From Dryococelus australis (taxonomy: Eukaryota; Arthropoda; Insecta; Phasmatodea; Phasmatidae), in contig CM057009.1 of assembly GCA_029891345.1 (NCBI GenBank), positions 210,546,709-210,610,708 on the forward strand: a stretch of DNA of 64,000 bases, written 5' to 3'. The stretch's first letter is position 1; each line of letters starts with the position of its first letter. The notes under the pieces are model-generated. The model was not told the origin of the DNA. It saw nothing but the letters and a program-made list of their open reading frames with translations, and searched no databases. The position numbers and the translations under genes are program-made. Shown piece by piece: positions 1-14,071 of this stretch.

Positions 1-401
1 AGAATTTGGTGCAAATTGGTTTATTGGTCCTCGAAATATAGCATAAGAACTAAATTTTATTATTTGGTGCTATCTTACAAAATTGCCTAAAAAGGTTGTG
101 TATATGATACTACTAATAGATTCTGTCAGCTTAAAAAGTTTGGATGAATTGTTTAATAGATATAAAAAAATTATCAAAATATTTATATGGCTGCAATTTT
201 GAAAATCAATGTCTGACCCAACAAAATCATCAATGTTTACATGGACTCCATTAATGTTGTGCAAAATTAGGTGGAAATTAGTTGCATTGTTGCAGAAATG
301 TGGCAAAATGTTCAATTTCCTCACCTGGCACTATTTTGAAAAACATGAGTTGCTATTCATAAACAAGATATTCATTTAAAAACATTTTGGAAAAAAATAT
401 T
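1..401. other. AT-rich intronic/intergenic stretch, no gene seen
   Basis: No open frame with recognisable protein similarity, no RNA gene and no repeat boundary was found here. It is AT-rich sequence like the rest of the intronic background. The short minus-strand open frame at 70-324 has no recognisable motif and is treated as chance. Confidence 0.6.
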
Positions 402-1093
402 ACTACATGCTTGCTGCTCTGCATCGCTGCCCTTGTTCCATCTCGCTCAAGCAAACAAATTAGTATGTCAAAGGCAACCGATAACCCAAGGTGTGCACTG
501 AGATTTACAAAGTCAAGCCACTACCGCTGCGATAAGCCTACTGGGACTCATGCATTTCCGTCCTTGAGCAGATTGAAATTCTGGGGTATCACTTCAAGAA
601 AGTTCTGGTCATTGCCCTAGCCCTTGTTGCAAAACTTGGGGTACGGGGAACTTTCTAGATCAAGCCAGCAAGACTACATTAGCCGCAGCAGGCTTCCAAG
701 CTGACTGTCTAGAGTTTGGAAGATTGTACGGCCTTACGAGCCAGATGTGCCAAGAAAGTAACGAGACGAACCAGCAAAATGACTAGTGGCGATGAAAGTG
801 ACCAGTGAAAACAAGGTATGCGGACTGCAAGCATCGGTACAGTGAAGTGTGAGACTGAGGGTGTGACTACAGAACTGGATGCATGAGTAACGACATTTGG
901 AATTATGACAATAGACAGATTGAATATGTTTAATTAATAAGTGGTAATTAAGTGACTGTAACTGATATAAAAAAAATGATAAAGACTTTAAATTAGAATT
1001 GAGATAGACATTAAATATTGTGCTCACTAAGAATAACAAGAGTAATAGTGGAGATAGATAGTATAATGTTGTAAATAAGAACTGTGTGAATAT
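402..1093 (+). repeat. LTR-like dispersed repeat, copy A
   Basis: By eye this aligns with 3285-3957 on the same strand and with about 6720-7252 on the opposite strand. Shared landmarks include a stretch beginning gattgaa with ttctgg downstream, tttggaggattgt, ctgcaagcatcg, and a 3' block gaataacaag.gtaatagtggaga. Copy C is followed, on its own strand, by a retroelement leader and primer-binding site, so the repeat is probably part of an LTR. This copy has no internal coding region beside it and looks like a solo or truncated LTR. After the shared 3' block it runs into TA-rich sequence and a GC-richer tail (about 1163-1205) that the other copies lack. Confidence 0.6.
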
Positions 1094-1301
1094 TTATAGC
1101 ATTATATATTTATAGCATTATATATATATAAATGCAAAAAAAAATAAAATATTTTTCCTTTACTTTTGTTAAGACCTCCATCCTCGTGAACTCAGATACA
1201 TTCCCGGGATCTTGTAACAACATAAATATATTAACATCTGAAAAATAATCACAATAGTTGTAATGTGTACAAAGCAAAAGTTAAACAATTAACAAAGTGT
1301 G

Positions 1302-3284
<1,983 letters not shown>

Positions 3285-3957
3285 CACGTGCTTGCATCTC
3301 TGCATTGATTCCCTTGCCTTGTCCCGCTCGAGCAAGAAAATGAGTGTCTTAAGGCCAGGCTAATAACCTGAAAAGTATGCAGAGATGCGCAAAGGTGAGC
3401 CTGCACTGCAATTTACAAAGCCACCATGTGTGCTAGATAAGCCTATCTGGTCTTGTGTTCTCATGACCTTCAGCGGATTGAATTTCTGAGGTTATCATTG
3501 AAATAATGTTCTGGTCATTGACCTAGCCTCTCTCAGTAAGACTTGAGGTGTGTGGAACCTTCCAGATCAGACCTGCTAGATTACCTAAGCCATGACAAGC
3601 CTCCACAGTTTGAAGGATTGTGCAACATTAAGCACCAGGTGTGCGAAGACAGGACAGGGGAGTGATAAGCCAGCAGATCAACATAAGTTTGCAGACTGCG
3701 AGCATCGGTATAGTGGAGAGTGAGACTGATGGGCAGAACGGTATGTGTGAGTGTAAGATATTTGGAATTATGGTGACAGGCAGAATGAACATGTGTAAAT
3801 AATGAATGTAAATTAAGTTACAATAAGCAATATAGAGAAACTTACAAGGACTTTAGTTAAAATTGAAATAGACATTAAATATTGCACACACTGAGAATAA
3901 CAAGCGTAATAGTGGAGATACTTTGATGTTATAAATAATAACTGTGTGATTAAATTC
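3285..3957 (+). repeat. LTR-like dispersed repeat, copy B
   Basis: This is the second copy of the family at 402-1093, in the same orientation. It ends in the shared block (gaataacaagcgtaatagtgg, then aactgtgtga). It lies next to the low-coordinate end of a minus-strand gag pseudogene but in the opposite orientation to copy C, so it is not the matching 3' LTR of that element. It is more likely an independent insertion or a rearranged piece. Confidence 0.6.
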
Positions 3958-3984
3958 AAAATCAAATTAAGTTCTTTTAGCCGT

Positions 3985-4680
3985 CCACATCACAAAACAC
4001 TCAACAAGCCATTTGGGAGGGAGTGGGGGGTTAAGCTCTGTAGCACATATTCCTGGAAGTGAAGTCCCTCAAGGTCGTATGCATCTCCTTCAATGTCTTC
4101 TTGATGTCATCAATGTTGTCTTTGTTCAGTGTCACTGCTTGTATCAGACATCAGGGTGCAGAACCCTGTCTTACTGACTCCACCTCTAATGTTTAGACCA
4201 GTGCATCCTACATGGTAAGGGTTGCAGCCAGACATAACACTTTCTGTACCTGTGTGTCGGCGATGGCATCAATGAAAAAGCAAATTGCAATGATGCCACA
4301 TACCTCTTCGGGGCACCCTTCCAGAGATAATGACAGTAGTAAAATGTCTTGCCATAGTTCCTGCAGTGGCTCCTTTGGTCACTGGGTGCCATTTTTCAGT
4401 TGGGCATGGTGAGCATGTCACAGGTATTCGTCACCAAAATATAACTTCAAGGCCGACACCAGTGTGTGATACTCCAGTCTATGTTGCTCTGGTAAAGCTT
4501 GTAGTTTGCCCAGTATAGAAACTCTCAGAATAGCGGTAATTTAGTAAGCCCGCTGTTCGCCTGAGCAGCCATTCAGTGTGGCGACTATTTGAAACTGGTG
4601 TTGGTACTCCCACCAAGGAGTCTGACCATTGTAAGGGGTGGGCTTAATTGCAACCTGCTCCACCACTCCTGGCTGTGTGA
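3985..4680 (-). pseudogene. Ty3/gypsy-type gag core (capsid) remnant
   Basis: Read on the minus strand, the frame entering at about 4675 gives a typical retrotransposon Gag core. It has a short lead ending near PYNG, then TPWWEYQHQF, a segment AILRVSILGKLQALPEQ, then KLYFGDEYL, and further on EPLQELWQD, CPEEVCGII and FFIDAIADTQVQKVL. These fit the known spacing of the Gag helical core, in which the capsid protein packages element RNA. At least four in-frame stops interrupt it (around 4555, 4430, 4395 and 4205), so it is dead. No zinc knuckle or pol follows at lower coordinates; the frame runs out before repeat copy B. The N-terminal half lies beyond the SINE at 4945-5493. Confidence 0.7.
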
Positions 4681-4697
4681 AACACATACTGCAGGAG

Positions 4698-4944
4698 CCG
4701 CCATGTCCGAGCAGTTAGCCTGCTCACATCCCAACCAAGGCGAACTGGGTTCAATCCCCAACTGGGTCACTCCCAGATTTTCGCATGTAGGAATCTGCTG
4801 GTGGTCAACAGATTTTCTCTGGGATCTCCCATTTTCCCCGCCCTGTCATTCTGGCACTGCTCCACATTCATCTTAATCACCCTCATCTGCACTCAAAACC
4901 TCTCTGTTAAGAGCTGCCGAAATCTCTTCACTCACTCACCAATG
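4698..4944 (+). mobile_element. tRNA-derived SINE inserted in gag pseudogene
   Basis: The 5' part resembles a tRNA gene. It has a pol III box A (tgtccgagcagttagc, 4704-4719) and a box B (gggttcaatccc, 4747-4758) at tRNA-like spacing. The tRNA-unrelated tail runs to about 4944. Flanks ctgcaggag (4689-4697) and ctgcagag (4945-4952) look like a slightly decayed target duplication. The insertion separates the N-terminal and core halves of the minus-strand gag remnant. The tail is not obviously A-rich, so the 3' boundary is approximate. Confidence 0.7.
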
Positions 4945-5493
4945 CTGCAGAGCTGCTGGCTATGCTCCGAGGTTGCTGTACTGTTTACGATTTGCACTAA
5001 TTCCCCACTTCTCTGAGTTGCCAGTTTGGTGATAGTGGAACTCCGCTATTGAAGAAATTCCTGAAATTGTTGTATAATGTACTGATTTTCAAATTAATTT
5101 AATTCTCTACACTGTAGATCATTTTGTTTACACTGTACACTATTTTATTTATGGTATCAATCCTTTCACTCAGATGTCAATTTTCGTGTTCACACACTCA
5201 ATTCTCATATTCACTAACTCACTAATGCCTTCTATTTTCCTGTCTACGATATATATTTTCTTGTCTATATTCTAATTTATTGTGTCTATATTCCTATCAA
5301 ATAAACCCCTTTCATTAGTTATCTGACTACTTACAATCACAGTTACATTATTTACAGTTTCATTTGCACTTCTCTTTCTTACTACTAATTTTGTTATTGA
5401 GACTATATTAACACTTGTGTTCACTTGCCAACATAATCCCTCAATTAATGCTCCCAGTGCTTCAAGGTCTGCCAACATTTTTCTCGTTACCAT
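4945..5493 (-). pseudogene. gag N-terminal (coiled-coil) part of the split gypsy element
   Basis: An open minus-strand frame starting with Met at 5493 runs to 5272. It begins MVTRKMLADLEALG and is rich in regularly spaced hydrophobic, Asn and Val residues, as in the N-terminal coiled-coil of many arthropod gypsy Gag proteins. It continues with stops towards the SINE. A tRNA-Leu-type primer-binding site lies 127 bp upstream, which is a normal leader distance and supports this Met as the Gag start. Function is inferred from position only, because the domain has no catalytic motif. Confidence 0.5.
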
Positions 5494-5619
5494 TCACTGT
5501 GATTCTTGCACAAAACCATTTTTATATTTTGGTCTACAACTATTATTACTTATTCATTAATTTTAATATCACTAATTACAAGCCTATTGCTTAGCTTCAT
5601 TTACAATAAAATGTCTCCA

Positions 5620-5636
5620 TCCCACTTCTGACACCA
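5620..5636 (-). promoter_or_regulatory. Primer-binding site, tRNA-Leu type
   Basis: The minus strand reads TGGTGTCAGAAGTGGGA. This fits the complement of a tRNA-Leu 3' end (...CACTTCTGACACCA) and is a common gypsy primer-binding site. It marks the start of the internal region of the minus-strand element whose gag remnant lies at 3985-5493, so its 5' LTR should lie just above 5637. Confidence 0.65.
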
Positions 5637-7252
5637 GAGGGGCATATCTTAGGTATTGATTAGATGGAGATCTTAGCAAAAATAAAATTACTAAATTTGA
5701 TGACAATGAAACTTCCCCTAATCGGAAAAAAAAAAAAAACTGACATTCTTCAAATAATTGGTAGAGAAACCATTGACTCTTGTGGGGGTAATCTTCCTAA
5801 TAATGGACATTCTAAATAGCAGAACTGGACTCTTCATTTCAGCTTAATAATGGACAATAACTACAAGAAAATCATGCGAAAACTGCGTGAACGATTGATA
5901 AAACAGTGAGTTACGTGCAGGCTGAGCAGGTTGTACACTCCTCACCGGCAACCATGACGCTGTACTGTATACCCTCCTCGAGCACATACCCTGGCAGGCA
6001 GCTAATCTCCTATCCCCTCTCCTCCCCATTCTACATCGAGCTTTCTGCCACTTCCAGTCATTTCCAGTGATTAATGGGAACGACAGCCAGTGTTTATGGT
6101 TCAGAGTACAGTCAACTGCAAAATTTGAGAAATCATGTGTCCTCAGTAGCTAGTAGAATGTAAAACTATGTGTGTAAAAGTATTGTCTTTCAGTGGTTGA
6201 ATTGTAATAGTTCTCTAGGGAAAAAATTTTCAGTTCCTGTTTATTTTACTTTCATAGCAGTAAAGACATGCGGATGAGATAAAGATAGATATTCTGTTTA
6301 ACTTGTCTGAAATCTCTAAACACATATCCCAAAAATTCCACTAAGATAAGGCAGCAGGAAATGGCTGTTGCGGAGATTGGTTGAGGAAGGGAAGAAGTTG
6401 TGGCAAAAAACTGGCTTTGACGAGGTTTGACAGGTGAAAGGTGACTTAACATATTCATCCTATATGTGCACGCTTACGTCACAGTTTTCACAGGCTTTTC
6501 AACGACAATTAGCCTATGTTTAACATTACCATTCAGCAGCATTCGTAGTTGCAGCAGAGAATATTTGGACCATATATTTGGAGCAATTCTGCACTTATTC
6601 AAAACATAAAAATTTAATTTCACAGGTCATAGATTTCCTAATAATGGACACTTCTCAAAATTTTAAGTTTTTTGATTCACCACAGGTGCCCGTTATTGGA
6701 AAGTTTCACTGTAGTAATTCATTCACACTGCTATTATTTACAGCAGGTATCTACCTATCTCCACTATTACACTTGTTATTCACAGTGAGCACAATATCTA
6801 ATATCTATCACAACTGTAATTAAAGTCTTTATCAATGTCTGCATATTGATTACAGTCAATTCACACTCATTATTTACACATATTCACTCTGTCTATTGTC
6901 ATCTTTACAAATGTCTTATGTATCTAGTTCAGTAGTCCTGCCTGCCAGTCTCACTCTCCAATGAATCAATGCTTGCAGTCAGCAGACTTCAATCTCACTG
7001 GTCACTGTTGGCGCCACTTGCTACTCTGCTGGCTCGTCGCTTCACTGTCTTTGCACACCTGGTGCTTCAGGTTGCACAATCCTCCAAACTCTAAATTGTC
7101 AACTCTGAGGCCTATTGTTGCTTATGTAGTCTCTCTAACCGATATCGAATGTTCCCGGCACTCCGAATCTCACAAAAATAGGCAAGGGCAATGATCAGAA
7201 CATTATTTCCAAGATAACCCCAAAAATTCAATCTGCCCAAAGTTGGGAGCAT
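5637..7252 (-). repeat. Putative 5' LTR region including LTR-like repeat copy C
   Basis: This stretch lies upstream of the primer-binding site. Its distal part (about 6720-7252) matches copies A (402-1093) and B (3285-3957) in reverse complement. It therefore reads in the direction of the gag remnant and is plausibly its 5' LTR. Both LTR termini are unresolved, because no clean TG...CA pair or target duplication was found. A short phrase, taataatggaca, recurs at about 5799, 5846 and 6640. No gene was seen. Confidence 0.45.
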
Positions 7253-10200
7253 GCAAGTCAGTATAGCATGGTTCGTACTCCCTCAGGGCAGATAAAATAT
7301 GGACTTTTTGAGGACTTCTAAGGACATTCAAAGTTTTTTCTAAGGACTGTGCTGGTTTTCCCGTACGGCCTGTATGGAACACTTTACAGCACGGTTGACA
7401 TCTTGCTTTGTGCTTGCCTGTATCGCAAGAAAGTCATTTTTTGTACAACTGTTTCTCGACCGACAGTATATTAAAGAGACACTTTTCTGGTATGTTGGAA
7501 GACAAATATCACATGGTAAAATCACACATAGACGTACATTCCTATTACAGACAGAGCTACAGTTATAATTTTCATGAATAAAGACTATCACCCTGCAGTT
7601 ACTTGCTGCTAGCTATCTCTGCTCTGTGGTATTTAGAACCACTCCGAAATCCTTGTACATAATTTAAAAAACTGGTACTTTCTACAAGAAATCTGGCACA
7701 TCATGCCAGATTCACGGAAGAAGACACAAGCAATTATTTTCTGTATCTATTTTGGATCACAATAATTTCACTGGGTTTTTAACACCGCCTTTTGCTGGAA
7801 AATTGCATGCAAAATAATAGTCAAATTAAGAAACTAATATTATTAAAACTTCAACAGAACACAAAAGGTTGCACAAACCAAAACGAAACTAAGGATGCAC
7901 AAAAAAGCCATGTGCAAAAACTGAGAACTGTGCAAGATAATGACTTAAGCCTATGTGCCACAAGGGGGAGGTTCCTGGGAAGATTCCATGCAAACTTGCA
8001 TGGCCGGTTCTGTGGATGGTTGTATGGCAGATATGGCCATCTGCTGGTCATTTCATGGGCATTTTCGTAATTGGTTAGGTGCAATTTCTGATGGAAGGTT
8101 TCTTACACTGTTGAAATTTTTGCTATTCAGAGTATATGGTGGAATTTGATATTGACAAGAAATGTAATTGTATTTATTTTGTTTAGAAAAACTGCACTAA
8201 AACCATTAAACAAGAATAAATAGTAAATGAAAAAACCGCAAAAATATTTACTGGTTCTACCACTGCATGAGAATTACACTTAACATTTGTTTTTAACACA
8301 AAAGTTTTAGTTATCACAACATAATGATTAGATTGTGTATAAGTTGAAGCAAAATCATTAAAAATATGCTTGTCACTTGTGTGGCAGCACGTATCGTTGT
8401 ATATGTTATTCCATAGAACCCTCCATACCGCCTTGCTTGCAGGCTCGGATAGCAGGTCTCGTGGAAGCTTCCAACAGAGGTTATATGGAAAATTTTATCG
8501 GGGCATAGAAGCTTTACTTAAGCAGTGTCCGAAATGGCTACGACACCATTATTTATGTTACAAAATCGACCATGTGATCAATTTTAGGCTCTAAATATTT
8601 GGGGATTTAGGGTTGAAATTTACTGAGGTGAAGTAGCACACGAAATCCCCAAATAGGTCTGTAAAATCGTCTGCTGGTGTGTATTTACATTTTATTTCCT
8701 GCGTTGTGGTGGAAACTCCAGCATTTAATGGTCTAGAAATGCTGCACAATACATGCACGTGAAAAAAATAAAATCAGGGATCTATATATTATTTCGTATG
8801 TAAGTAATAAGTTCTTTTAAAATAAAGTTTGTATGTTGTTTTAAAATTGCAAAACAAAAAAAGCTTAGTTATTTGAAACGGAATCTTAATTGTATGGAGT
8901 GAAAAAACACAGAGAAGATTAATATAGGCCAGAAAGAAATATGATCAGTAACAAGACAACAAGGTAATGTGAAACTGCTCAGGAGTGGGTTATTTATTCA
9001 TAGGGTGAGAAACAAAATAATGTCGAAATTCCACAAGCCTGTAGTTTCCAACTTTGTCGCATGTAGTGCTGTTACATGCCCTTCAAAACTATCCATCCTA
9101 AATTCCTAGACCCTAATTCCCAAATTGACCATTTCCGACACAACTATAGTAGGCCTACAGCTGACAATGCCATAATGTTGGTACCACTCTTCATACACAA
9201 GTACCAAAAAAATTTTGGTATGTGGTGTGACATCTTGAAATCTAGGCTCAATATTTGTACCAAGAAATTGGTATGTCTAACGTATACTCCTAACTACATG
9301 AGTCTAACATTGCTGTGGTCCTGCTTACAGATGACAGTGATGTAATAGTCAATAGCATAATAAACTACCTGTTTACAAAAAAAAAGCTACAAAAAAAAAT
9401 TTTATTTGCAGAGGTGCCAAATATTTGTGAAAGCTATCATTAGTATTTTGTTTAAAAATCCATAGTTTTCTTCAATTTTCGGTAGTGACGATACTCAATA
9501 TTATGTTCTCAACAAAATTGTATACAAACATATATAACTTTAAAAAAGGAAATGTAAACTGAAAAATGTTTAGGTCATTCACTAGAGCTGCAGTTTTTAT
9601 CCTTTAAATTTTGAATTATTTTTTAATTGGTACAAATGGCTTCAATAACAGCTGTATTTGATTTGCTACAGACTCCAGTTAGCAGTAGGTCTAGGGAAAT
9701 TCAATGTCTAATTTAATTACTACCTTTTTTGACAACTGTCTCGGACTGTAGAAAATTAAGTATATATTTCATACTGAGATAGCCTACATTTGAAACAATT
9801 TGACGGTAATTGACACATACAAAAAACGGAAGTATCAAATTCTTTAAACAGGACTACCTTGAATGAATTCAATTGTGTTTGGCAATATACAATCCCAATA
9901 TGAAGACACGTAATTTTCATCCTCGTCAATTTCATAGTTATTTGCCGCTGATAATGATAACTTCCTATTTACGGAGGATTGTATGACATTCACAGTGGTT
10001 CGTAAATGCAAGATTCTTGCAGGCTGTTTGTACTTATAACAAATATATTCTGTGTATCATATCCTAAAAATGTACCTCACACATTATATGTTATAAGTCA
10101 CATTTAAGTCTTTGTTGTGAATTTTGGCGACCTATCAGGATTCACAATTCCACTTTAAATCAATTAGTTAGCAAATGTCATTTTAACATCTCAACTTTTG

Positions 10201-10423
10201 CTAGACGTCTTATTCAATATTCTCAAATCTTGATTGTCAAAAACTGATTCAGCTGCAACTACCACAATTGATTTCTCCAAACAAAGACGTTTTCACTAGC
10301 GCACATAGTTAAATAATACGTTGATTTATGAGAAATGATGCTAATATTTTAAATTTTTCACACTGCCAAGAATCTGATAATTTGTTGTACTACTACTATC
10401 ATTATAGTGATTATTTAAAGGCC
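7253..10423. other. Gene-free stretch, possibly interior of a non-autonomous hAT-like element
   Basis: No protein-like open frame was seen. The block catggttcgtac (7267-7278) near the left side is roughly inverted relative to gtacaaaccctg ending at 10541. TATAGC occurs at both outer edges (7262-7267 and 10542-10547). The idea that these bound one 3.3-kb element is weak, because the subterminal GGAC arrays are in the same, not inverted, orientation. Confidence 0.3.
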
Positions 10424-10541
10424 TCGTAAAAATAAGGACTTTTAAGGATCACGCAAGAAAATAAGGACTTTTAAGGACTTTTAAAAACTAATATAGCAAT
10501 TAAGGACTTTTTAAGGAGTTCTAAGGACCGTACAAACCCTG
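10424..10541. repeat. Array of aaggac units ending in hAT-like terminus
   Basis: Seven copies or near-copies of aaggac(ttt) occur between 10433 and 10528. They are followed by cgtacaaaccctg, whose complement begins CAGGGTTTGTACGGTCC. That resembles the CAGGGTTCGTACGG-type ends seen in many hAT elements. A similar set of aaggac units occurs at 7300-7350. This is subterminal-repeat architecture without a visible transposase. Confidence 0.5.
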
Positions 10542-10986
10542 TATAGCCTTATTGAAGAGGCATGCATTTGCAAATTCCACTAGCTCCTTATGTTACCATA
10601 CACCTGGCCTTCATACACACCATTGCTCATGCAAGTGGGATGAGGCAAGGGAAGTAATGCAAAACAGCAAGCATGTAACAATATAAATGCACAAGCTGCG
10701 CCTTGTTTTTTCCACCATATGCTGGTCTGCCACAACAATACATTACAAAATCAATATTTTGTGTGTCTGATTTTAAGGACAAATGTCAATTTTAGAGAAA
10801 ATGCAAATAAAATATTAAAGGCACTGATTTAAATAAAACAATAATAGATTTTTAAAATGACTCAAAAATATTAATGCATGGCTCGAGTAATACAGTGAAA
10901 CAAAACTGTACACAAAATTACTAAAGTCAGTAAAATTTATGCCAAGATAATACAGTTTAGATTTTAAAGAGTTAAAATGAACTCAC

Positions 10987-11212
10987 CCCTGTCCAAAAGT
11001 TGCTTAACAACATCAGTACAACCTTGAGCTGCAGCAACACTAAGTACTGTCCGTCCTTCAGGATCAATGCTATCAACGTAACAGCCCCAGAAAAGTAACA
11101 ATTCCAAACTGCTGGGTGTCCCATAGATGAAGCAGCCCACAATGGTGTGCGTCCACTGCGGTCAGCATGATCCACATCTGCTTCATACTCTAGCAGTAAT
11201 TCACATACATCC
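10987..11212 (-). CDS. ANKRD50: ANKRD50-like ankyrin-repeat gene, exon 3 of those in window (1-bp frameshift)
   Basis: The acceptor TTTTATAG precedes 11212 and the donor GTGAGT begins at 10986. The first base completes the Arg codon left by the 35438 exon, and the frame then reads DVCELLLEY...[22 protein letters not shown], an ankyrin repeat. Just after HPAV the frame breaks. Dropping one base of phase resumes the expected next repeat ([33 protein letters not shown]) up to the donor. Sequence around 11106/11107 on the plus strand looks as if one C is missing. Ankyrin repeats are protein-binding scaffolds; vertebrate ANKRD50 acts in endosome-to-membrane recycling. The break is either an assembly error or a recent null allele. 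All else in the exon, including splice sites, is intact, so I favour error. Confidence 0.85.
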
Positions 11213-14065
11213 CTATAAAACATTGAAAACACCTGGTAATTTTCCAGACATTATAATAAACACAAATATATGGCAACTACATACTATATCCAGCTTCCTT
11301 TATAATTTTATATGCGCTTGGTTGCTATACAGGTTCTACAAATATTTTTCATTTGAGGAGTCAGCTTCCGGGAAACTTTAGTAGGTAATTCTATCACAGG
11401 AAAAAATAAGGTTCTCTATAATACAGAACAGTATAAGGTACCCAATTACTTTACATATCATTCCGGCATTACTTGATTTCACTGCTTATTAAATATATAT
11501 ATTTACAAGCAAACAAAATTGACTGTTCTTAACAAACCATATACTAGAAAACACATAAAAAATATATAAAATGTCATTCATGATGATACAATGTTGCACT
11601 CATAAGAACAGTTAGATAAAGGTATTATTTAAAGAAAGAAAGTTGTGAAATCTTTACACAATTTATGTAGAATTCATCACCACACACACACACACACATT
11701 GTATAAAACAATCTATCTTTTAAAACCACTTGGAAGCCAAAATTATAAAAAAGTTGATTGTTTCAGAAATGCTAGAATGTTTGACTGATTATTAGGAATT
11801 AATTCCCTGTGTAATAACATGAAAAGATGACACTTCTATGAATATACAAATGTCTCCTAAGGCTGATATAACATAATTCCTTTGTATTACAGGTGATAGG
11901 TTTAAAATGTAATTTTCATGAATCACTTTTAAAAAGTACACAACATTTCTTAATCATATTTTAACTGTCTAAATAACAACTTAGCTAACCATCAACTTGG
12001 TAACTTTGAGAAAACCATTTTATTTAAACACTCAATCACCACACTTGTAATTCTGAATGAAAAAAATACTGTATAAAAATGTATTTATCAATAATGACCA
12101 CCAAATGAAATGTAAACAACAATACATGCACCATATTGTTTTATCATAGACTGTTTTATGAGAGAATAACCGGCACTCAAGACCTCAGTGTCAAGTGCCG
12201 ACCAAAACCTCTCAACCAGCTTATGAGAGAATATCCGATGTAGGCCTAAACTGCAAAATAAATTAACTTTGCATATAGAGTCAAGAAGCATTACATCAGG
12301 AATTTGTGTTATATAATAACTTTTCTAAATTCACCCAAATTGAAAACATAGCTAAAAAAAAGCTAGAAATGTAAGCCTAGTATCTTTATACAATATTTTA
12401 AACTACATTTCATGTGAAGCAAAACATAGTAAAGGAAATCCAGGGAATATTACACATCAAAAGTAAAAACTAAAATATTGTAATACTAAATCAAATATCA
12501 TACAATATGTACAAATATCATACAATATGTACTTATATGTAAATACTTATAAATATGAAATTATTTCAGTTTACATATTAGTAGAAAAAAAATGGGGAGT
12601 CCTAAACATGGGATGTGTATACGAATTGTGGAGCAGGTGAATGATTGGTCAGCCAGTAGCCATCTTCGTTCAAAATTTCTAATTTTTTCCTATAAATTTC
12701 CCATTTTTCTCTGGAAATGTAGCATTTTCCCACAAAACTAAAGTGAACATTTTTTGTTTAAGTTTTCGAATAAGCAAATTGGATTTGATGCTCTTTGAAA
12801 AAGTCAGCACATTAGCCAGGCAGATTCAAGGCTTAAGCCAATTTCACCAGTAGCCATGTTTGTTGGGATTAATCTTTGAAATTTCCCTTTTTCTCACCAA
12901 ATCATATTTTTCCACTTAAAATTTCTTCAAAAAATATGCCAAAACCCCTAAACTCTCAAAACTGTCAAATCCCACAAAAAAAAAAAACATTATAATGAGG
13001 TTTCTGAAGATTAGCAGATCTCTTAGCCATCCAGGATTTTTGCGACCTTGACATAGACCTTGCCCACATGTAACCATAAACTCAAAATATTGATAAAATT
13101 AGAAACATTTGGGGAAAATCATACAAACCAGGAAAAATTGTATCACTGACTTCGACAGCCAACTTGAATTTACATGAATTTAATCCCAGGTAACACTAAA
13201 CTCAAAAAATTGATAAAACTCACAAAAATTGGTTTTAAAATTGAATAAAAATCAGGGGAAATTTTCATTATTGAACATGGCTGTAATCTTGGATTGCCAT
13301 GACTTTGAAACTGTCCCAAAGTGACCTATGCCAGAAAATCAACAAAACAATCCAAAAATCACAAAAAAAAAAAAAACTTTATAAATCAAAATTAATTTTA
13401 ATAATAAAATAAAAGATTTAAAAAATAACACAAAATTCTGAAAATTATGGAAAACATTAAATAATTCTTTTAAGACTTATGTATGGCAGGTCTGGGCTTA
13501 AATTCTCATAAAGAAGGCAGAGAACACATCCTGCTGACATGATGAACAGCACACACCTGATCCTCTTTCAACCTCCACCCCTTTCACTAACACTAGACTA
13601 CGGTAGTAATTTTAAGAGGACTTCAAATTGTCAACTCATAATTGGCTGTAAGTCATAGACATCTTGGCTTGTACAGATAATTTATGTGGTCAAAGTCACA
13701 CAATGTCAGAGTTCTGCATCTAATGGAAGAGGTGACAAATCACTCTCTCTGTAGTAATTTTTAAATTGTTCAAGTTATTTTATGTTCAACTCTTCCATCA
13801 CAATTCACAGGGTATTATTGGCCACGCTTATAATTTCACATACATATTTTTCTACCTAAGTAAAAAACCAGCAAGGTATTAAGGAACACAAATCAAGATA
13901 AAGCGTTCATTTAATAGCGAACCTGTGGCCAGTGTTCCGGCTTCGTATTTTGTCGTACCAATGCTGACTCCAGCTGGACTGTCTCCATTGTCAGTGATGC
14001 CATTCGTAAACTGTTATGATTAGGCCCTTAAACCTTGGAATATACAAGGCCAGCTTGGGTGATAG
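11213..14065. other. Left part of 24-kb ANKRD50-like intron
   Basis: AT-rich intron with a (CA)n microsatellite at 11679-11698 and A/T homopolymers. The phrase ttatgagagaata recurs at about 12156 and 12221. No gene, RNA or transposon protein was recognised before the 6-bp target duplication at 14066. Confidence 0.7.
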
Positions 14066-14071
14066 TCCTAT
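14066..14071. repeat. Target-site duplication TCCTAT (left)
   Basis: TCCTAT directly precedes the left inverted-repeat terminus AGTAGT. The identical hexamer directly follows the right terminus ACTACT at 34162-34167. A perfect 6-bp match exactly at both ends of a 20-kb inverted-repeat structure is strong evidence of a single transposition event. Confidence 0.9.
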
